DNA of 64,000 nucleotides from Lunularia cruciata (lineage: Eukaryota > Streptophyta > Marchantiopsida > Lunulariales > Lunulariaceae), in contig OX419757.1 of the NCBI GenBank assembly GCA_948567375.1, positions 42,904,001 through 42,968,000 of the forward strand, given 5' to 3'. Positions within the stretch are counted from its first letter, which is position 1, and every line of letters begins with the position of its first letter. A program made the position numbers and the translations under genes. The notes under the pieces were generated by a model. The model searched no databases, was not told where the DNA came from, and saw nothing but the letters and a program-made list of their open reading frames with translations. Shown here in pieces: positions 30,846-43,009 of this stretch.

Positions 30846-31240
30846 AGAACAAAAAATGCTGAACTCGATGACTTTCGTAGTCTGTTTCCACTTCAGAAAT
30901 TTAATGGCAATTCATTCCATCCCTTGGAAACATTCAGAAGGCCCGACTTCGACGGCAATCCAAGCAATCTCCACTCCACTCTGGATGTGGATACGATCTC
31001 CACAATAGATATTGACTATCAGTAACCAAAAAGCGAGTATCAGTGAACTCTCGGGGTCCAGAGATTTTCCCATAGAAGTTGAAGGTGGGTCGGAGCTTTC
31101 CCGGTCCAATATGGTGAAGTCCTCACCAGAAGGCGTGACCAACTCGGAGAGCGTGTTTAATATGCGTCTACAGGGAGTAATTATGACAACTGGAGCGCAA
31201 AACTTGACGAATTGGACGGGACGGCAGTCACCTTGAGGAA
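30846..31240 (+). pseudogene. Inverted, decayed fragment of the PHD-gene middle region
   Basis: On the plus strand GGGGTCCAGAGAT, GAAGTTGAAGGTGGG, GGAGCTTTCCC and GAGAGCGTGTTTAATATGC follow the order of the minus-strand PHD gene. The translation around GGSELSRSNMVKSS matches GGAELSQSNVVRSS there. The match covers roughly residues 284-355 of the long frame. Frame breaks (TAA at about 31023) and the absence of the PHD finger show it is not functional. It is inverted relative to its source. Confidence 0.75.
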
Positions 31241-31249
31241 CCAGTTAGT

Positions 31250-31720
31250 TTAACTTTAGACTTAACCATAAGACTCTTGTATTAAATGGTGCCGCAGGTA
31301 TATACTTCCCAGCAGCAGGCGAGAACAGTTAGCAATATCGTCGACTATCCGAAGACACGACTCTCTTCTGAGAGAGAAAGGTGATCACTACAAAATTGAG
31401 ATTTCTTCCCTGAAAACCATTCAGGAGTGAAGTATGGAGGTAAACAGAGGGAAATGGGAGTACCCTGTTGAAGAATGGAATACAGAACCCGTTGTCAATA
31501 GCCAGTCCTGTACCCACGTCTGACCAAACAGACTAACATTTTAAAGTAACAATCGCAAAGATCGTCATAAAACGAGACTAGCTGATTGTGTCATTTTGAC
31601 ATGGATCAACGACATCATGAGTCTAAAATAATAAACAGCAAAAGGAAGTCGCAAGGCTTTCACTACACCTTACACGAATAATGGAACGTTATTGGCGCCC
31701 CCATAGCGCAGGGTTGGATG
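31250..31720 (+). repeat. Spacer with R2 fragment
   Basis: A weak R2 match (GTACCCACGTCTGACC, CATCATGAGTC, AATAAACAGCAAAAGGAAG) lies at about 31500-31660. The remainder is unassigned. Confidence 0.45.
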
Positions 31721-31722
31721 AT

Positions 31723-31995
31723 TATGAGCATCACTACCCCACCGAACACTAGGACTTCCTCAGAGCGCTCATCGAGCGGGGGTGGATGAGTAAGAACGTC
31801 TCTACGCCTCGTCCTGAGTTCCTGCCATAGCTCTAGAGTGCAGGATAATGGAGTAAAAACAAACGCCACTGCCCACACCAAACACTAGACCTTCATCAGA
31901 GCCCTCAATATGCCGGAGTGGATAAATAGGAGCGTCAATACCCGTCATGCTCATCTCTTGTCATAGCTCTAGAAAACAGGCGAAGGAGTCTAAAC
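31723..31995. repeat. Imperfect tandem repeat, two units of about 140 bp
   Basis: Unit 1 is about 31723-31855 and unit 2 about 31868-31995. Both carry CACTAG(G)ACTTC, a GAGCG/CCCTCA block, GTGGATGA or GTGGATAA, a GCGTC block and CATAGCTCTAGA. Divergence is roughly a quarter of positions by eye. Confidence 0.6.
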
Positions 31996-32019
31996 ACACG
32001 AAGAATTAAAGATTATATG

Positions 32020-32060
32020 TGATATGAGAGCAGAAGCCGTTCATAGAATGAAAATTATAA
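32020..32060 (+). repeat. R-family head fragment
   Basis: GATATGAGAGCAGAAGCCG followed by TTCATAGAATG, the R head without its second half. Confidence 0.55.
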
Positions 32061-32237
32061 CACATTCAGACTGATATTGCAGAGAATACCATCCAGGCCA
32101 GGCGACTCTTCATCAACTTCCATTCGAATAAATGGACCGCGACACGGCTAAATCTCGACATCCAATACGCGTGTCCTTAACTCTTGAGGCCGACAGTTCA
32201 ATCACCATCATGGTGGATTCCAATACGGTAGCTACAC

Positions 32238-33303
32238 TCACATTGCCAGTTCGGTCAGGTTGGCTCTTACCGGGGATATTGATGGAGCTTCGACTTTCGC
32301 TTTCTTCTGTCCTCTCTCTTGAAGATCCTCATGTTCAGCCTTCCGTTTCCCAGCTTTCTTCGTTGGACTAGGTTTTCCACCTTTCTTCTTTTTTGAAGCA
32401 TTTTCTCCGCTCTGCTTCTTTGCTACCCCTTCTTTGGTTTCTTTGAGAGGCATCCCTTCTCCGCTATTCCCTTTACTACTGCCCTCGTCAGTCGACTTTT
32501 TCGCTCCCGGTGCATCCCAATATGCCACGTAATTTTTCTCGAGGACTAGCAACGAAGAGAGTATGAGAAAGGAAATCAAAGAAAGAGGGAAAGACCAATG
32601 TCGCGGTTTAAGGTACAGTGGACATCTGAGAGTGAGGGCTATATCTGACTGAAAGTTGACGTACGAGACTCTTTTAGAAATAACCATCTCCGCAAGTGCT
32701 CGTGTATGCGACGGGAAGAGCAGAATCTCATGGGCATAGCTCGAAACTAGAAACGAAGAGAGTATGAGAGTATGCGACGGGAAGAACAGAAGCTCATGCA
32801 CATAGCTACGAAGTACTAGTGTGAAACCGCAGTATGTCAAGTGGCCACTGAATCAACTAATTGAAGAGCTGCGCCCATCGGTCCTGTTTATACAATGCCT
32901 ACCAAGATACGACACAAAAGTTTGAAATCGAAAACCTTCCTATCTAAATCCCTTACTGAGGTCTTTTCTTCTAAGTTTGCAGAAGCAGGCTAGTTGTGTA
33001 TGAAGCTCGTATTCCTGATCCGCATAAGCGAGAAGAGAGAAATATAAATTGAGCGCAGTAGAGACGTAGGGGCGTAAATATCTTACATTCGTCAGTGACT
33101 CGCCATTGGAAACTATCTGGCAGAGGAGGATTCTCCAAAGTGCCGAGGTAGAGACCAAGTTCCGGTCTTGACCGGAATTTCTCCCCTGTAGGCGAAGTAA
33201 AATACATGTCACTCAACCGATTCCCTGCTCGCCATTTCCAGCCGTCTGGTGCTAATGGAGGACCTTCGCCACATTTGCCTGCCAAAGGATGAACTTTCAC
33301 CAT
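32238..33303 (-). CDS. Methyl-CpG-binding domain (MBD) protein, two exons
   Basis: Exon 1 runs 33303 to 33087 on the minus strand and ends at a good donor (GAAT|GTAAGA). Exon 2 runs from 32545 (after TTGCTAG) to TAA 32238. The junction keeps the frame and gives 174 residues. Residues about 19-50 are an MBD: DGWKWRAG, then MYFTSPTGEKFRSR and a YLGT end, the fold that reads methylated CpG in plant and animal chromatin. Exon 2 starts EKNYVAYWDAP and becomes very Lys-rich (KKKKGGKPSPTKKAGKRK), a likely nuclear signal. A strong donor at 32270 (CCCCG|GTAAGA) shows a third exon may follow, with EVDEESPGLDG near 32110 a candidate. An acceptor at 33353 (CCCGTCAG) shows the start may lie in an earlier exon. 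Close to plant short MBD proteins; the exact class is uncertain. Confidence 0.75.
32546..33086 (-). other. Intron of the MBD gene with a 67-bp tandem duplication
   Basis: 541 bases, GT at 33086-33085 and AG at 32547-32546 (minus strand). GTATGCGACGGGAAGA occurs at 32703 and 32770, a period of 67 bases. The sequence ACGAAGAGAGTATGAGA near the acceptor also recurs inside it. Confidence 0.6.
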
Positions 33304-33353
33304 CTTCCCGTGCTGGTTGGATTTCGTCAACCCTTGCTGAGTGGGCTCCGTCC

Positions 33354-34030
33354 TGACGGGAAGATGCAAGCGCAATTACAGCACATACGCATTGCAATCT
33401 TGCAAATCATGCGTATGTTCAGCAAGCACCTGTACAAGTGCCAACTACAAGCGATGTAAATACCCTAACATCAATCTAGCTCTGGATTTGCATCAAAAGA
33501 CAGCGAGTAGAAGACCGTAACGGAGGCCAGAACTGGCTATAGAAGAGAAGAGAGGGGAATGTGTGAAGGCGTAAATGGATCAGGGGATGCAAGGGATGTT
33601 CGGTGCGAGATTACATGGAAAGGAACATGCACAGAGAAATAAAACTGAAAGCTGAGAATCCATGGTCGCAAGGAAATCGGGTGTAGGGATACAACGAAGA
33701 TCGTGAATAATTTGAACATTTGAGATTTTCCCTCGAGAAGGCATCGGTGAGAAATTGATTGACACCTGAGGGAGTTACATATCAGATATTACTGAACAAC
33801 CGAATTTCTCCAAGAAAAAATTTGTCATCTTCAAGAAGTGCGCATGGAGAGGCAATCTATATGGCACTGTGACCTCGCCCTCATATGTACAAGTTTACCA
33901 ATATTATCATGATTCTCTACGGTAATTAAGATCACTGCCTCCGTATTGCTGACCCCTTTCTGGATGCATCTGTCAGATAGCGTACAAGCTCTAGACAAAA
34001 CTGTTCATTGACCCTCGATATATAGACAAG
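33354..34030. other. Upstream flank of the MBD gene
   Basis: Likely holds the promoter and any 5' exon of the minus-strand MBD gene. No clear TATA element seen. Composition is still that of the left half up to about 34.0 kb. Confidence 0.35.
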
Positions 34031-35480
34031 AGGGTTTTAAGAATGGACTTTGCTCACATTGTTAGAATTATAATGGGAAGAGCTTCTTCCCGCTTTTTTG
34101 TCTTAGAAAAGATACAAAGATGGGATATTTTTCAAATCTTACAAGTGGTTTAGAGAACAGAGTCTATTAAATTCTTGGGAATCTTAGTAGATATACATTA
34201 ATTTGAATGAAATCACTTCGGCAAAACAATGTAACTTTTGTTATTACAAGCAATTTCTAATGTATTGTGTGCAGGATAATGAGCAATAAGAGAGCTCTCC
34301 TTTATTATATATAATACTTGAATTAGAGGGGCATGTTTAAAGAAATACACATTGAAGAATGAAGAAGACACTCTTTATGCTTATCTAAAGTCCTACAACC
34401 TACTCCTCTCAAGTGGAGATCTCTTGTGTGGAAATGATTGTTTCTCTTTAGTGGATCCTTCTAAGTTTGAATCATATAAAAGTCTTTCAAATAAGAGATT
34501 ATTGGATTGAGTCCTTAAAAGGTTAATAAAATATTCTCTCATATTTCATAAGACTATCCATTAAAAGTAGATGAATATCTTATAAAATGTTTTTGTTATA
34601 CTTGATGAACCAAAATCAAGGTTCTATCAAAGTTAGAGTTTACACCATATTGCATCCAAGTAGTTTGGACAAGAGTTAAAGTTTATACTACATGAGAACA
34701 ATTCATTGCAATACAAAGTGCATTGCATTCTACATGAGTTACTGCATATCGTATGTTGCATTTTTCTAAAGAATATTATCATATCAGAGTATAAGAGTTG
34801 TTCTTTAGAGGTGTCGAGGAATTCAAACCTCATACGCTTAGATTGAATTTTAAAGAATGTTATGTTTTTGGAGTATATAAGGCAAATTACCTATCTTAGT
34901 GGGCTGGATTTTCTTATATAAAATTTAAAAGTTTAGTCTATGAACTGCTATAAATAAGAAAATTTTGAAAGCATTGCTTTGATCAACTGCGTTAAGATGC
35001 ATGTGTCAAAATATGCAATACAACTGCTAAATTTTACAAACTAAATCTATGAGTAATATTAGAGGTTCAGGCAACAAGAGAGTTCTTATAAAGCTCAAGC
35101 AGACATTGATATAGTCTCTTGTTTTAAATATATCACTCAATTAATGTATACTTGAATTCAAAATGATTATAGTACTTGAGGTCTTGCAAATTAAACTCTT
35201 TTAAGAAGATCATTAGAGACGTAGTTTTTGGTAGCCTGTGCTAATTGGTCCAATGGTTAAATGGAAGGAAATGTAACTAAGATGAGTGAGAATATTTAGC
35301 AATTGTATTTTTTATATTTGTGAACAAAAATGAAAACCTTTTTACTCTTATGATTTGTCATTAAAGTGGTTGAAGTCTACAACCTTTTTACTCCAGAAAC
35401 CTCTATAAACAATTGAGTTGGTTTTTACCAAGAATGAGAATGAGGGGATAAACGGTACCTAATTTTTTTCTTCCCTCAAA
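34031..35480. other. AT-rich stretch, no feature
   Basis: Low GC, stops in all frames, no match to the repeats on the left. Probably decayed transposon DNA. Confidence 0.4.
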
Positions 35481-35499
35481 ATTTACAAAAAAATAGAAT

Positions 35500-36410
35500 A
35501 GATTTGATAAGATGGAGGAGATGTTCAAGTTTTGGCTACCAAGCATTCAAATCATTACTCTAGAAACAAGGAGTTTATTATAAAGATATACCATGAACAT
35601 TTTTCATACAAACATTCAGACAAAAGACCTATTCAAACAACAAATCCAATAGACTAAGTGAAAACAACTATTCAACAAGAATAGTGTGTTTGTGGAGGGG
35701 AAAACTCAACTTACAAATGCCTTGACTCACATGCCAAGAGTGAATATTCTCGACAAACTGAAGATTCATTCTACATAATGAGAGATATTACTACAAATAA
35801 TAAAAAGAGTATGAAGTAATTAATGAGCCATTCTACTCATTTAAGTCACCAACATTCATGACTTTGTTTTCAAGGAAGGAAGGAAGGAAGGATTTGGATC
35901 TTAAAAGATCCAAAGTTATGGAAGGTGATGTTGAATGAATGTCATAGCTCAGTTTTTGTTTGTAATGTTGGAGTTAAGAAGACAGTAGAGACATTGTATA
36001 TATATACAATTTTAGCCAAAATATAAAAATTAGTGGCCATAGTTGTGAGGCATGTAAAAGTTAATCAAGTTTACAACTAGAAGCATTAAATCATATTACA
36101 TCACTTTTCCTATTGTTCAACAATAACAATAATACTTGACTATGGACTTATTGGAATATCACATACATCTTCTAGCTTTGATTCTATACTTGTCTTTATG
36201 AAGATACTTAATATGATGATTCTTGTTAGGTGTACAACCAAAGATGTCACCAACCTAAATGTAGCTTGTATTTATATAGAGTTTATCTTTTTCCAATGTG
36301 GCTTGATAAGAATACCCATTATTAACAAAAAGAACTTGATTTACAAGTATGTTTTTGGAGAAATTTGTTTGAATCTTGTTTTTTTGTTTGTTTCTAGTTA
36401 AACCAACCAT
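35500..36410 (+). pseudogene. Ty3/gypsy remnant: RNase H end and integrase core
   Basis: About 35690-35780 reads EGKTQLTNALTHMPRVN, like the end of a gypsy RNase H (the usual form has DALSR). About 36160-36330 reads GFDSILVFMKILNMM, then RCTTKDVTNLNV, then FFQCGLIRIPII. This matches the integrase core in which the sequence normally runs D-x-I-L-V-x-V-D-R. Many stops. The segment between carries a (GGAA)5 run at about 35874-35892. Confidence 0.6.
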
Positions 36411-39200
36411 ATCTAATGCTTATCACATTCCAAGTGAAATTGATATATAATAAAAGAAAGCTAAGAAAAAAATCATAAATCTGCTACAAGCATCTACCTT
36501 GGGGAATGAAAGACATATGACACCTTTCTACTTCTTGTTAAGTTTTCATATAGTAATTTTCTGAATGCATAAACTTGTGCCATGCTGGTTGGTCAAGACT
36601 TGCAAGTAAAGTCTTTGATTAGTGTGCTAATTATGTTTTTCTTATATAGCATATCATCATCATGAGGAATGATGATGATTTGAGTTTTTGCTAGTAATTA
36701 GGATAAGTTAGTTTGAAGTGCATCTTACACAATTGTAGTTCACTTTAAAGAGCTATGTGTATGGACTGGTGTTAGAATCTTCATGATGCTCAAGATATCA
36801 TACAAGAGTTCAAAATTAGAGTACATGAAAATAAAATCATGCGTTAGTAAACGCAATGACACGTAATAATAAGGCAATTTACTTAAATGTTTGAAATATT
36901 TTTTCATGCAATTTAATTTTAGAAGATGCTCCATAACGTAGTTCAGAAGTTTCAAATAATACTTGGAAGTTACTAAAAGTACTTAAGAAGTTCTAGAAAA
37001 GAATAGTTGGAAATTACCAAGGAATCTTTACAAGGACGTAGGTTAGTACGGTGCTCAAGGACCTTCTTATAGACTTTGCTTATAAAAGTGTTGAAAAACC
37101 TTCATGAGAGTTGAGTAACTTAATTAACAAGTTATTGGCTGATTTTGCAAATAAGTAAGCTTCCTTTTTCCTCAAGTACTGAAAATATGACTTTATTCAT
37201 CTTTGTTATTTAATGTACATCCAATTTGAGTTCTAGTCATCTCTAACCTTATATCTTCTCTTCTTATTCTCTTGGATTTTAGTAGTCTACTATGATGTGT
37301 AAATAAAATGAACCTTAAGCTTGTCTCCAATATCAAGTCACCTTTTGTGACAACCCATTGTTCACCTTGTACAAGAAGAAAGCAAGCAATCATACAATTT
37401 GAAACATAGCATATAATTGCAAGTAAAAGTTCTCCAATATAGCACTTAAGATGGAGGTTCATAAGGTCAAGATGACAATCTTCTAGACTTAGAAGTACTC
37501 CAGATTTTTTTCTTCCATATCATGATTTTGCAAGGTAGAAAACATACTCTTTCCTTAGCAACAAATATGTTGTACTCACAAAGACTCATTCCACTCACTC
37601 ATTCAAAATACTAAGCTTGCTAAAGAATGAATATTTTATCTTTCTCATATTCTTCCTTATTCAAACTTCATACTAATATAAAAGTTGGAAGTTAAGGTAG
37701 AACGTTAATTTCTTTGAGTTATCTTAAGTAGAGGAATCTAAGATCCACAACACTTCATATGGACTTTTAGCTTCTAATGTCTCTTGTTGAATGCTTTTAA
37801 GAATACGTTTAACATATAGATTATTATATTAATAAAATTACAAAATGGTCTAAAATCTTTGAAGATAAATTCAAAGCTACCTACCTTGATCTTCATCCAT
37901 CCCTTTTTGTCAACTTAGTCAAGTCAAAGAGAGTTTGGCACATCTTGTATACTAAATCAGGCTGACCATGCAAACCTCAAGATGGAGGTCTCACTCTAAG
38001 GTAATATAAAAGAAAATATACTAAGACATCCTACTCAAATATAGTTTGGTTGAAGATTCCTCAAAGTATACTTTTGAGGGTATTGAAGTTCCGTCCTAAT
38101 TTAATGATAATAATCTAGTGTGAGGTACATCTTACTTAGTCATCACTAGACTTACTAAGTTGTAGTAAGCTCAAAACTACCCTAAATTATTTATTTAAAA
38201 ATAAATATGTAACTCAAGACATACAAATCTACCACTCATAAACTTAATAAAAAGAGTAGATGCATTGAAAGCACCTAATCCTTCAAGTTAAGGTAGAATA
38301 CATCCTCAAGAACATCCTAACTCTTTGAATCTCTCTTTTTGTGCATGTAGGTCTTAATATTAGTCCCATAGAATCATTTGTAATGCACTTCTAAATGATT
38401 ATTATATAAGAACCTTCAAGCCAATATCATCTTGTTCTCTAAATTGCTAGAATCCCATGTATTAGAGCACAAAAATCCCTTTAATTTAGCTACAAGATCC
38501 ACACATCCTTTAATAGCATATCAAGTAGATCAAAGATATGTCTCAAGGAGATAATGCTTAATAAGATATATCTTAAGAAACCACTTTCTTGATAGCTCTT
38601 TGTTGTATACTAAGAAGACCATGCTCACTTACAATGCACACTACCACTCTTAGTATGTACTTATATCATCTTAATAAGCAAAACATCATAAATATACTTG
38701 TTAGACTTATCAAAGTCATCCTTTTTAGTAAAACCAAATTAAGACTAGTAATTCATATTAAGCAATTCAAGTCCAAAGCTTGGCACAAAACTAATGCTTA
38801 GATTCCTCTATCATATATATATATATATATGTCACCATACAACAAACAATTGCAAAGATATCCTAATTTGATGTCAAATTTTTACAAAATTTGTTAAAAA
38901 TTAGTTTTAGTTTTTGTTATTTTTTCATAAGACCATGGTAGTATAATTATTAGTTAGGAGAAGGAAATAGTTGATAGGATCATTTCTTGCTTGATCTTCT
39001 TTTGGAGTTATTTTAATATATGGAATAGTATGAAGGGAAAAGATACAAAGCTAAATGCACTTTGAAGGAAGAATGTTGAAGGAGTTGCAACCAAAGAGTG
39101 GTCAAAGGCAAAGAATTTAAGCACAAAGGACATTTGGATCCAAACCCAACGACCATACACCAATTTTAATGCATTTGATAAAGAATTTCCACCAAAGACC
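36411..39200. other. AT-rich decayed DNA
   Basis: No recognisable protein or RNA. A (TA)8-type microsatellite is at about 38812-38831. Confidence 0.4.
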
Positions 39201-42200
39201 ATTTGCATTCATTAAAGTGTAAGATACCTAATAGATACAAAAGCAACTTACTTGACTTAGTGGTTAACAAGTGGCCAATTTACTACAGGAGAGATATGGT
39301 CATGTACCAACATATTTTTGTCTTGCTCTTGAATTGGGAGTTGGGAAACCTTACTATCATCCATGAGATGAAGGGAAGGAAATATAGATCAATAGGGAGT
39401 TTAAGAGGAAACTCATGTGCTTGGACTAAGGATAACCAAAGGAATGTTCTTGATGTAGAGGTTGGCCAATTCAAAGGTATGATTATGGCATGAAGTTTGG
39501 GTCCATAAATAAGGAGTCAAGTGATCAAAGTATTGCCTCCTTCAAGGAGCCAACAATGGATACATTATAGGTAATTACAAGGATCCAATATGAAGTGTAT
39601 TTATCAAAGCTATAATGAAAATATAATGATCAAAGCATACAACATATCTCAACAACAACCAAACCATCTTTTTCAAGTATTTGTACCAAGGAGAGACCAT
39701 AAATTACACAAACTTGTTCTACTTCCAAGCAAGGAGTATATGCAAGGAGTTTGAGGAGATACAAAAGCAACTTACTTGACCCCTTTGCCATCTAAGTCTA
39801 CATGGAGCTTAACTTGCTAACAAAAGAAAAACACAAGAAGTTTCCTAGCCACTTTCATCTAGCAAGGTACTTCATCTCACAACTTGAAGTGAAGTCAATT
39901 ATCAAGAAGTACCAAGATGCAAATACAAAGTACAAAGGGATTGGGAGATTTGTGCATAAGATAAAGAAGGGATTGTTTCCATAGTCAAGACCAAGAAGAA
40001 GAGTACATCTCCATCAAGAATTGAAAATAAAACTAAAAAGCCCAAGAGGAACTCCCAAATGGTAGATATATCTTTGGAATAGGAGGTAGAAGACTCCAAA
40101 GACAAAGATCAAGACAACAAAGGAGATTTGTTTACCTTGCATAGATGAATGTATAAGTCCAAATTCAAGGATCAACATGAGGGTGTGTAGTCTACATCAT
40201 AAGAGGAAGAGCAAGATGCAAAACATAAAGACCAAGGAAAAGAAGAAAAAAACAACCCCAAGAACTCCTCAGCCCCAAAAAAGAAGAGGGGACCCTCAAT
40301 ATAGAGAAGGAGGAGACTAAAGTAAGACAAGTAGAAGACCTTTGGAATGAAGTCCAAAGAAGCAAGCCAAAATAAGTCTAAAGAACAACAATGAGAAGTG
40401 GGTGAGAGAGAGAGAGTAGTTGTAGAAGAAGGTGAAGACACTCTAAGTGTAGTGCCGGTCAAGGTAAGGGGAGAAGCCTCCCAAGAATGAGGAGTACTTA
40501 TGAAAGAAGTACCCAATTTTGTGATATATTTGGAAGAATTGGTGCTACAAATGATGGAGCTTATTCTACCCTATTATCAAGAAGTCTACCTAAATGTAGT
40601 CAACTATACCATGCTTATTGTCATGCCATTTGTAGTTCCGCATCTAGTTGCTCGGACACTGGAGTTCCAGTGATAGTAGTTAGAGTTATTCTAGTAGTTT
40701 CTCAGGGACTACTTTCTGACAGTCTGATTTGGTGTTCGGGGTACTGACTTCACGGTGGGGCCCACCGTCACTTTGCATCGTTCGCACCGTCGAGTGTGCC
40801 GTCAGCAGGACCATTAGGGTTCCAGTGCTAGCTCGAGTCCAGGGGGGTATAGTTTCGAAGTGAGCTCCAAAGAGCTCACTTCTCTGATGTTGAGCCTTCG
40901 AGTTCCTGGCTATGGTGGACAGAAGCCGGCAAACGTCACCTGGATTCTCTATGTTTGAGTGGGTGTGGCTTGGCTATAATCAGTACCCAGTTGTTGGCAG
41001 TTTATAGAGTGACAGATCAAGTATTGATTTGAGTTGAGTTGAGTTGAAAGTGTTAAGCAATCTGATTATTGTGGCACTTTAGAGTCTATGTATGACTTAT
41101 ATGTGAGTTGTCTATAGTGTATGATGTTGACAGCAATGTATGTTGTGTAGCGATGTATATACGCATGACATTATTCAAAGACTATATGATGTTATTTACA
41201 CTTGGAAGGCGAAGGATGATAGATGGAAGGGGGATATGGCAAAGATCCAAAATCTATACAAAGAGTAGGCCAAGAGGGTTGACGCATTTATACAAGAGAA
41301 TTTTGAGTTAAAAAGAAAAAATCCTCCCTACTAGTGGAGCAAAATTGATAGGATAAAGAACTCTAAAGAGTCCAATTTGAATTGGGATCCCTTTAAGTAA
41401 AAAAGAAGGACATGCACCTTGGATACAAAGACTAGTTAAAGGTTAGAGATGAAGAATTATTTATTATTTGAGATGAATTGGACCCAGATTGCTAATATCA
41501 AAGTGGTCATCTTAGAAGTGAAAATATTGAAGTATTGGAAGGAAGTGGTTGCACAACTCCAAGGGCTTGTAGAAGAGTTGATCAAGAGAAGGAAGAGAAT
41601 GGAATAGATCAAACCTAAATGATATAAGAGGTGAAGAAGGAAGTGGAGGCATTAAAAAATCATTTGGAAGAAGAGAAGGTGAAGATCCTCAAACAACTAG
41701 AAGAGGCACAAGATCAATTTGTGGCAATATTGGAGGAAGTCGCTCAAGGAAGAATCAAAACAACCAAGTTGCATGAGTTGAAGCTAAAGGTTCAAAATTT
41801 AGATGAAATACCTACAAAGATCAAGATGGAGCAACTAGCAATTAGACTCTACAAAGATCAAGATGGATCAACTAGCAATTAGACTTAGAGAGCACATAGA
41901 TAAGAAATGCATTAAGACCTATGATACATATTCGTTAGAAGAAATGGGTTATAAGAAGAGAATTGAGCTCCTTATTAGGAATTACGAAGACAAAGATAGT
42001 TCTTTGGAGTAGTACTTCAAGCCAAAAACAATTCATTGAAATAAGTCTTTGTACTTGTATGAGCTTTGGAATAAGAAGCAATACAAAGATCTTTGTTGTT
42101 GTATACATTTATAGATGTGCCCTTTTGAGTAAGCGCAAAGGGAATAACATTGTAAGATGTCTTTGAGGAAGAATTCATATCTTCCCTAACATATGTAAGG
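39200..42200 (+). repeat. Unknown repeat X, copy 1 (coiled-coil-coding remnant)
   Basis: It aligns in order with 52.3-54.8 kb. Matching points include ACTTACTTG followed by CTACATGG, CACAACTTGA, ATCAAGAAGTA, AAATCTATACAA, AAGGTTCAAAA and CTAGCAATTA. A frame at 41631-41882 gives 83 residues rich in Glu, Lys and Leu (EVEALKNHLEEEKVKILKQL) with heptads. A frame at 39802-39984 ends RFVHKIKKG. A 37-bp tandem duplication lies at about 41817-41885. A GC-rich island (40630-41170) interrupts the copy. I do not recognise the family; a gag-like or host-derived origin is possible. Confidence 0.55.
40630..41170. other. GC-rich island with three perfect hairpins inside repeat X
   Basis: Much higher GC than its surroundings. 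Inverted repeats: CACTGGA/TCCAGTG (40657-40672), ACGGTGGG/CCCACCGT (40752-40768) and GAAGTGAGCTC/GAGCTCACTTC with loop CAAA (40857-40882). A (TTGAG)n-like run lies at about 41028-41046. No protein frame. It looks like an insertion, but no clear target duplication was found. Confidence 0.5.
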
Positions 42201-43000
42201 TGGCTAATTAACCCACATATGGGTAGGATAGGATAGGACAAGACGTTGAATGTAGATGTAGACAAGAGATCTTTCGAGTACTTCAACCATTAGATCTTTC
42301 ATAAGGGTTGTGGCTACTTCTTTGACATAGGAGTCAATGCCCTGTATAGCTATCCAATCAAACCAAGGTTTTGTAATTTTTTAGTATGTCTTTTCAAGTG
42401 CTTCACAATCTTTTGCCCCCTTTTGAAGGACATGCATTTTCTGAAATTCTCTTTCTATGCAAGTGTGGTTTTCGAACAACTCATTGTCAAACTTTTGTTG
42501 ATTAGATTCACCAAAAGCACCATGTGCACTTGACATTCATTTATGCACTCACAAGGAATCTTTCCATCTAGCCACTCCTATGGAATGTATCTTTGGAAAA
42601 AGTGCAAAGATTTTGTTATGTAGTAACCAAACAAACACCAAATTGTAGCATTATAGTATGTAATATTTTCTTCCTACAAGGATATAAATCATAAATAAAC
42701 AAATCTAAATAAAACTATCACATATAAGTCATTTATTATTTCCTTTGTAGCCTCTTGGGTAAAGATAACTCCCAAAGGAGGACAATGATACTAAGTAGAC
42801 ATATTGTGGAAAATGTCAAAGAAAATCACTCATACACCAATATATGAAATAAAAGGAAAATTTGGAAAGTGATGTTTCAATATGAAGATGCTTAATTTTT
42901 TCAAAGATCTATTAGAAATATTTTGAAGTTGTTGTTCTACACTTCTCTTCCAAAGGCACACAACCTTTGAAGATTTCTAGTCCTTCCAAAGATCTTGTTA
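42201..43000. other. AT-rich stretch, nothing recognised
   Basis: No repeat landmark or coding frame. Confidence 0.35.
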
Positions 43001-43009
43001 ACATTCATA

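Noticed and set aside
32132-32371. Plus-strand frame over the MBD gene end
   Set aside because: Overlaps the better supported Lys-rich exon on the minus strand; no domain.
35238-35275. tRNA-like string GGTCCAATGGTTAAATGG
   Set aside because: No anticodon arm, no T-arm GTTCGA at proper distance and no acceptor pairing.
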